Positions 14,544-18,994 of a stretch of 18,994 nucleotides of DNA are shown one piece after another. The DNA comes from Clostridiales bacterium (lineage in GTDB: Bacteria > Bacillota > Clostridia > Clostridiales > Caloramatoraceae). Under the pieces are notes generated by a model, which was given only the letters and a program-made list of their open reading frames with translations, did no database searches and was not told the origin of the DNA. Position 1 is the first letter of the stretch. Every line of letters starts with the position of its first letter. Made by a program: the position numbers and the translations under genes. The stretch lies in assembly GCA_026416355.1 (NCBI GenBank), contig JAOAFH010000162.1, forward strand, positions 1 through 18,994. Reading direction: 5' to 3'.

Positions 14544-15830
14544 TTACCTATTTAATATTTCTTTTACTCTACGTCTTGCCTCATATAGATAATATTCTTC
14601 ATCAATAGTCTTAAGTTCATAATCTTCCATTATAATATTACCATCTACAATTACTGTTTTTACATCATTACCATTGGCTGCAAATACAATATTTGAATAT
14701 ACATCATGTATAGGCAACATATGTGCCTTATTAGTATCAATAATTATCATATCTGCTTTATAATTCTCTTCTATTTTACCAATTTTATCATCAATACCTA
14801 ATGCAATATACCCATTTAATGTTGCCATTTTCAAAGTATTATATGATGATAAAGCTGTTGCGTCCATATTGCTTAGCTTTTGTAATAGAGATGCAGAACG
14901 CATTTCATCAAACATATCAAGATTATTGTTGCTTGATGTACCGTCAGTTCCTAAGGCAACATTAATATTATAATCTATCATTTTAGTCACAGGAGCTATG
15001 CCACTTGCTAGTTTCATATTACTCTGAGGGTTATGAACCGCTGTTATATCTTTACTTTTTAGTATTTCAAAATCATTTTCATATAGATGTACACAATGTG
15101 CAGCAATCGTTTTTGTTCCATCAAACATTCCTATACTATCACAAAGTTCAATAGGTGTCATATTGTATTTTTCTTTAATTATTTCAATCTCATCTAATGT
15201 CTCACTTAAATGAATATGTATTGGCATATGTCTATATCGAGCATAGTCACCAACTTGTTTTAGAACTTCCTTATTAAGTGTATAAGGAGAATGTGGACCT
15301 ATTAACACATTTACATATTTACTATCTTTAAATTTGTTGTACATATCATCAACATATTTAAATTGTTCTTCATTTTTTTCCCCTATAATAGTGTGTGCTA
15401 AAAATCCTCTAATTTTAACCCTTTCAACAACATCTGCTATATTAATCTCATGGAAGTACATATCGATAAATGCTGTTGTTCCACTTTTTATCATCTCAAT
15501 TAGGCCTAGATAACTACCTATCTCTACATCACCTTGGGTAAGCTTATTTTCAAATGGCCATACTTTTTCTCTTAGCCATTTCATTAATGGTAACCCTTCG
15601 CCATACCCTCTAAGTAATGTCATTGGTATATGCGTATGGGAATTAACAAACCCAGGCATCAATATTCCACCTTTTGCATCTATTACATATGCTCCATTTA
15701 AATCATTAGTATATTCTCCATTATTAACTTCTTTTATTTTGTTGTCTTCTATATAAACATACCCATTTTCAATAACATCTTTTTTCCCCATAGTTATAAT
15801 TATTGCATTTTTAACTAGAACCCTATTCAA
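14544..15830 (-). CDS. mtaD: S-adenosylhomocysteine / 5'-methylthioadenosine deaminase-type amidohydrolase
   Basis: This 428-residue cytoplasmic metal-dependent amidohydrolase deaminates the adenine ring of S-adenosylhomocysteine, methylthioadenosine or related adenosines. It has metal ligands His65 and His67 (NSHTH), His207 in HIHLSE with catalytic Glu210, and Asp296 in LGTDGTSSNNN; His180 (GPHSPYT) and His245 (AAHCVHL) match known deaminases. The LLRGYGEGLPLMKWL segment is also family-typical. The related 5'-deoxyadenosine and 8-oxoguanine deaminases cannot be excluded. The start is a TTG at 15830, chosen because GGAGGTGAT lies 6 nt upstream and the next in-frame ATG (15791) would cut off the first strand of the composite domain. 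It has its own promoter behind the hflX terminator. Confidence 0.9.
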   Translation of the reverse strand: MNRVLVKNAIIITMGKKDVIENGYVYIEDNKIKEVNNGEYTNDLNGAYVIDAKGGILMPGFVNSHTHIPMTLLRGYGEGLPLMKWLREKVWPFENKLTQGDVEIGSYLGLIEMIKSGTTAFIDMYFHEINIADVVERVKIRGFLAHTIIGEKNEEQFKYVDDMYNKFKDSKYVNVLIGPHSPYTLNKEVLKQVGDYARYRHMPIHIHLSETLDEIEIIKEKYNMTPIELCDSIGMFDGTKTIAAHCVHLYENDFEILKSKDITAVHNPQSNMKLASGIAPVTKMIDYNINVALGTDGTSSNNNLDMFDEMRSASLLQKLSNMDATALSSYNTLKMATLNGYIALGIDDKIGKIEENYKADMIIIDTNKAHMLPIHDVYSNIVFAANGNDVKTVIVDGNIIMEDYELKTIDEEYYLYEARRRVKEILNR

Positions 15831-15858
15831 TAAAAATCACCTCCAAAGCTGTATTAAT

Positions 15859-15887
15859 ATTATATAAATTCAGAAGTATTTTAACAA
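15859..15887 (-). promoter_or_regulatory. promoter of the amidohydrolase gene
   Basis: Minus-strand TTGTTA (15887-15882) and TATAAT (15864-15859) have 17-bp spacing, lie just downstream of the hflX terminator T-run and point to the TTG-start gene 29 bases on. Confidence 0.7.
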
Positions 15888-15898
15888 GTATGTTACAA

Positions 15899-15927
15899 AA
15901 AAATAAGGTACTGAGCACCTTATTTTT
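15899..15927 (-). terminator. intrinsic terminator after hflX
   Basis: Eleven-base arms AAAAATAAGGT and ACCTTATTTTT pair perfectly around a 7-nt loop. On the minus strand it follows the hflX stop by 6 nt and runs into TTATTTTTTTG. Confidence 0.82.
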
Positions 15928-15933
15928 ACTTAT

Positions 15934-17739
15934 TTAACTTATTATATATTGTTTATATTTATTTATTATGTCCTCTGTTGTTTCTATTATTAATTCAATT
16001 CCATCCTCTTTATATTCTTCTGATTTTACGCATTTAAGCTCATACATACTTGATACTACTCTAGCATCTGAATATGGTATTAAAAGCTTAGCTTCTATTA
16101 TTTTAGAAAAAATTCTTGATTCTATTTCCTTTAAGAATAAGTCTAAATTAATTTCTTTTAATGCTGATATTTCTATACAATCTTTGAATTTTGCCTTTAT
16201 AGCCTGAATATTTTCATCTTGTGCTAAATCAATTTTATTAATTGCCAATATTGTTTCTTTATTTTCTGCTCCTATTTCCTTTAAAACTTTATTTACTGTT
16301 TCAATTTGAACAAGAGCATTTTCATTTGAGCCGTCAACCACATGAACTATTAAATCACTTTCCACAACTTCTTCTAAAGTTGATTTAAAAGCTTCAACTA
16401 GATCATGTGGTAATTTTCTAATAAACCCTACTGTATCTGAAAAAAGTACTTCTTTACCACTTGGTAAATTTATAACTCTTGTAGTTGTATCTAATGTAGC
16501 AAATAACATGTTTGCTTCAAACACTTTTTCTTTATCATTACCATATAATTCACACAGCTTATTTCTAAGTGTTGACTTGCCCACATTTGTATAACCAACA
16601 AATGATACGACTGGAACTTCGCTCTTTTTTCTTTTTTCTCTTTGAACACTTCTAGTTTTCTTAACCTTTTCAAGCTCTTTTTCTAAATCATATATTCTTT
16701 CTCTTATGTGTCTTTTATCTATTTCTAATTTCTTTTCACCAGGTCCTCTTGTTCCAATTCCTCCACCTGTTCTAGATAATACATGACCAAGACCAATTAA
16801 TCTAGGAAGTCTATACTTTAGCTGTGCAAGTTCAACCTGTAATTTACCTTCCATTGACTTAGCTCTTTGTGCAAATATATCTAGAATTAAGGTAGTTCTA
16901 TCTATTATTTTGCACCCAATTATTTCTTCTAAATTTCTAGTTTGAATGCCACTTAATTCATCATCAAATATAACCGTATTTACCATTAAACTTTGTCTTA
17001 AAAGAGCTATTTCTCTTGCCTTTCCTGAACCTATATAATATGCAGGATCTACTTTAAACTTATTTTGAATTACTTTATATACAACTTCAGCACCAGCAGT
17101 TTCTGCAAGCTCCTCTAATTCATCTAATGATTCTTCAACAGAGTATCCATCCTCAGTTCTACAACCAACTAATATAACTCTTTCTTTACCTGAAGAATAA
17201 ATTTCATGTGGGACAAATTTCAAGCTACCCTCAAGCTCTGTTATCATATCAATAAAATCAACATCAGATAGTTCTTCTATGTTAAATGGGCCTTCAACAA
17301 AAACCTCATTTTTAATAACTCCTTCTTCTATTTTTAAATATCCAAAAGAAAATGAAACTGGTTTCCCCTCTTCTACACCTACAGCTACCATAGAGTCAAA
17401 TCTCATATCTATTAGCGCAGTAACATCTGGAGATGACAGTCTTGAATCATTGGATAAGTGTGTATGTATACATCTAATTCCATTAAATCCTCTTTCACTT
17501 CTCTTTTCACTCATAAACTCAAGTGGTGCTGTTAAATTATCTCCAATTAGTATATTTAAAACTTTACCTCTTCTGTTAATATAAATTGCTATTTCCCTAT
17601 TTATTAGATGTGATATCTCTGATATAACATCTAATATTTCTCTTGTTATTAATACATTTTTTTCACAGTCTAGTTCATATAGTTCCTCTAATCTATCTAA
17701 ATATACTTTTTTGATTCCTTCTACATTACCTGATATCAT
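15934..17739 (-). CDS. hflX: HflX GTPase with long N-terminal JAMM-like extension
   Basis: HflX is a ribosome-associated GTPase that splits stalled ribosomes in known bacteria. This copy has 601 residues, about 180 more than the common form of about 420. The standard part starts near residue 186 (ERVILVGC) with the HflX N-domain, the GGGIGTRGPGEKKLE linker (325-339) and a helical hairpin (340-372). The G domain follows: G1 GYTNVGKST (382-390), the switch-I threonines TLDTTTR (415-421), G3 DTVGF (435-439), G4 NKID (501-504) and G5 SAL. The extension (1-180) contains H92-x-H94-x7-S102-x2-D105 with Glu49 upstream, the metal-site pattern of JAMM/RadC domains. The ATG at 17739 follows AAGGAG. It is a single gene, divergent from hpt, with its own promoter and terminator. 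Confidence 0.95.
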   Translation of the reverse strand: MISGNVEGIKKVYLDRLEELYELDCEKNVLITREILDVISEISHLINREIAIYINRRGKVLNILIGDNLTAPLEFMSEKRSERGFNGIRCIHTHLSNDSRLSSPDVTALIDMRFDSMVAVGVEEGKPVSFSFGYLKIEEGVIKNEVFVEGPFNIEELSDVDFIDMITELEGSLKFVPHEIYSSGKERVILVGCRTEDGYSVEESLDELEELAETAGAEVVYKVIQNKFKVDPAYYIGSGKAREIALLRQSLMVNTVIFDDELSGIQTRNLEEIIGCKIIDRTTLILDIFAQRAKSMEGKLQVELAQLKYRLPRLIGLGHVLSRTGGGIGTRGPGEKKLEIDKRHIRERIYDLEKELEKVKKTRSVQREKRKKSEVPVVSFVGYTNVGKSTLRNKLCELYGNDKEKVFEANMLFATLDTTTRVINLPSGKEVLFSDTVGFIRKLPHDLVEAFKSTLEEVVESDLIVHVVDGSNENALVQIETVNKVLKEIGAENKETILAINKIDLAQDENIQAIKAKFKDCIEISALKEINLDLFLKEIESRIFSKIIEAKLLIPYSDARVVSSMYELKCVKSEEYKEDGIELIIETTEDIINKYKQYIIS

Positions 17740-17777
17740 TCTTGTTCACTCCTTTTGTAACTTTAACCATAAAATTA

Positions 17778-17806
17778 ATTATAACATCTACTAGAAATAT
17801 CCTCAA
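17778..17806 (-). promoter_or_regulatory. promoter of hflX
   Basis: Minus-strand TTGAGG (17806-17801) and TATAAT (17783-17778) are 17 bp apart, and TGT directly before the -10 makes it an extended -10 element. Confidence 0.72.
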
Positions 17807-17841
17807 GTTAAAAGCATCTTCTACATTTTACATTGGAATTC

Positions 17842-17870
17842 TTGACTTTTTTTAAACAATAATTTATATT
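17842..17870 (+). promoter_or_regulatory. promoter of hpt
   Basis: TTGACT (17842-17847) and TATATT (17865-17870) have 17-bp spacing, each one base from consensus, 33 bases before the start codon of hpt. Confidence 0.75.
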
Positions 17871-17903
17871 ATTTTTAATATACAAATTAATGGAGGGTCT
17901 ATG

Positions 17904-18431
17904 ATGGAAAATAAAAAAGAAAACATATTAATATCTGCTGAAGAAATCTCATCTAAGGTTGCCGAATTAGGTGCTCTAATTTCAAATGATTATAAAGATA
18001 AAAAGCTTTATATCCTTTCACTTTTAAGAGGAAGTTTTATTTTCACAGCTGACCTTGTAAGACACATATCAGTTCCTGTTAAAATAGGATTTATGACAAC
18101 ATCAAGCTATGGCCATAGCGAAGAATCATCTGGAAATGTTAAAGTAGTTCATGAAATATCAGATAATATTGAAGGATACGATGTACTTGTGGTTGATGAC
18201 ATAGTAGACACAGGTATAACAATGAAATTCGTTATGGAATATCTTCAAAAATATAATCCTGCAAGTGTAAAATCATGTGTTTTACTTGATAAACCTGAAA
18301 GAAGAAAGGTTGAATTAAATCCTGATTATAAATGTTTTACTATCCCTGATTTATTTGTAGTTGGCTACGGATTAAACTATGGTGATTATTATAGAAATAA
18401 GCCTTATATATTTAATTGGGATAAGGAATAA
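17904..18431 (+). CDS. hpt: hypoxanthine phosphoribosyltransferase
   Basis: Hpt joins hypoxanthine or guanine to PRPP, giving IMP or GMP in purine salvage. The protein has 175 residues from this start. Visible are LSLLRGSFIFTADL (38-51), the flexible loop FMTTSSYGHSEESSG (63-77), the PRPP-binding motif VLVVDDIVDTGIT (94-106), the base-contact region LLDKPERRK and PDLFVVGYGLNYGDYYRN near the end. Two in-frame ATGs are adjacent (17901 and 17904) behind GGAGGG; the second has the better 6-7 nt spacing and is chosen, adding or losing only one residue. It is on the plus strand with its own near-consensus promoter and a hairpin terminator, convergent with the rRNA/tRNA transcript. Confidence 0.96.
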   Translation: MENKKENILISAEEISSKVAELGALISNDYKDKKLYILSLLRGSFIFTADLVRHISVPVKIGFMTTSSYGHSEESSGNVKVVHEISDNIEGYDVLVVDDIVDTGITMKFVMEYLQKYNPASVKSCVLLDKPERRKVELNPDYKCFTIPDLFVVGYGLNYGDYYRNKPYIFNWDKE

Positions 18432-18464
18432 TTAATTATATCTAACCATTAAATGTGATATAAC

Positions 18465-18540
18465 AGCCATGAATAATTAGCAAGTATATAGTATTTTAAA
18501 TATACTTGTCAATTGTTTCATGGCTTTTGTTTTTCTATGT
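18465..18540 (+). terminator. nested hairpin terminator after hpt
   Basis: Outer arms AGCCATGAA (18465-18473) and TTCATGGCT (18517-18525) are perfect, with inner arms CAAGTATA (18481-18488) and TATACTTG (18501-18508). Plus then reads TTTTGTTTTTC. The outer stem shares its end sequence with the inverted repeat at 12354-12443. Confidence 0.75.
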
Positions 18541-18589
18541 AAATTAGCATTTGTGTAATTTAATAATAATCTATAAAATCATACAAAAA

Positions 18590-18613
18590 TAAAAAAGGTT
18601 GCTTTTGCAACCT
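18590..18613 (-). terminator. intrinsic terminator of the rRNA/tRNA transcript
   Basis: Minus-strand AGGTTGC and GCAACCT arms with an AAAA loop are followed by TTTTTATTTTTG, directly after tRNA-Asn. Confidence 0.88.
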
Positions 18614-18626
18614 CATATATTCAAAT

Positions 18627-18701
18627 TGGCTCCACGGAGAGGACTCGAACCTCCAGCCCTTCGGTTAACAGCCGAATGCTCCACCATTGAGCTACCGTGG
18701 A
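18627..18701 (-). tRNA. tRNA-Asn (anticodon GTT), CCA encoded
   Basis: The minus strand folds as a full 75-nt cloverleaf. The acceptor stem is TCCACGG with CCGTGGA, then discriminator G and an encoded CCA. The D stem is GCTC/GAGC. The anticodon stem is TTCGG/CCGAA with loop CTGTTAA, anticodon GTT (plus positions 18667-18669). The T arm is GGAGG-TTCGAGT-CCTCT. It follows the 23S rRNA 3' end by about 50 nt and is probably processed from the same precursor. Confidence 0.97.
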
Positions 18702-18751
18702 ATATATTTAATTAAATTAAAGTTCTTTCAAAACTACACAGCCATTAGGTT

Positions 18752-18994
<243 letters not shown>

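Overview
The window looks like a chromosomal segment of a low-GC, anaerobic, probably spore-forming member of the Clostridia. The evidence is a very AT-rich sequence with strong AGGAGG-type ribosome binding sites, a BofC-like sporulation protein, a stand-alone rubredoxin, a DUF1858 redox-disulfide protein, a long clostridial-type HflX and a TIGR04086-like membrane protein next to tgt. A Peptostreptococcales/Tissierellales-type organism would fit, but I cannot fix the genus from this sequence. Almost every gene is on the minus strand. Only three genes are on plus: the DUF1858 protein, the AlkP-superfamily ectoenzyme and hpt.

Right to left along the minus strand, positions 18994-18597 hold the 3' end of a 23S rRNA gene, a tRNA-Asn(GTT) and an intrinsic terminator, with no 5S gene between the 23S and the tRNA. 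hpt (purine salvage) converges on this end and has its own promoter and hairpin terminator. hflX (17739-15934) has a good promoter divergent from hpt. It ends at a terminator whose T-run lies just before the promoter of an MTA/SAH-deaminase-type amidohydrolase (15830-14544). A bidirectional terminator separates that gene from the convergent AlkP-superfamily membrane enzyme (13426-14445).

Positions 13321-11339 hold a TIM-barrel protein followed by rubredoxin, then a membrane-anchored PPC-like protein with a zinc-ribbon protein 4 nt behind it. Positions 11260-8058 hold a nucleotidyltransferase/winged-helix protein, a DegV lipid-binding protein and a MocR-type regulator, probably all read from one promoter upstream of the nucleotidyltransferase. 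Positions 7739-6054 hold a tight three-gene cluster with overlapping ends: HEAT-repeat protein, YigZ and CoA-binding protein.

Positions 5971-1 are the best-known part: yebC, bofC-like, then ruvC-ruvA-ruvB-queA-tgt-TIGR04086. This couples Holliday-junction processing (RuvABC) with queuosine tRNA modification (QueA, Tgt), with 9-10 nt gaps from ruvC to tgt. A terminator after bofC overlaps the promoter of the ruv operon.

No gene-free stretch exceeds 300 bases. The largest intergenic gap (12237-12472) holds a 90-bp nested inverted repeat. The most interesting observation is a complete JAMM/RadC-like metal-site motif in the N-terminal extension of HflX. Second are a start-codon-occluding palindrome in front of bofC and the missing 5S gene. 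I see no defence system, mobile element or CRISPR array.
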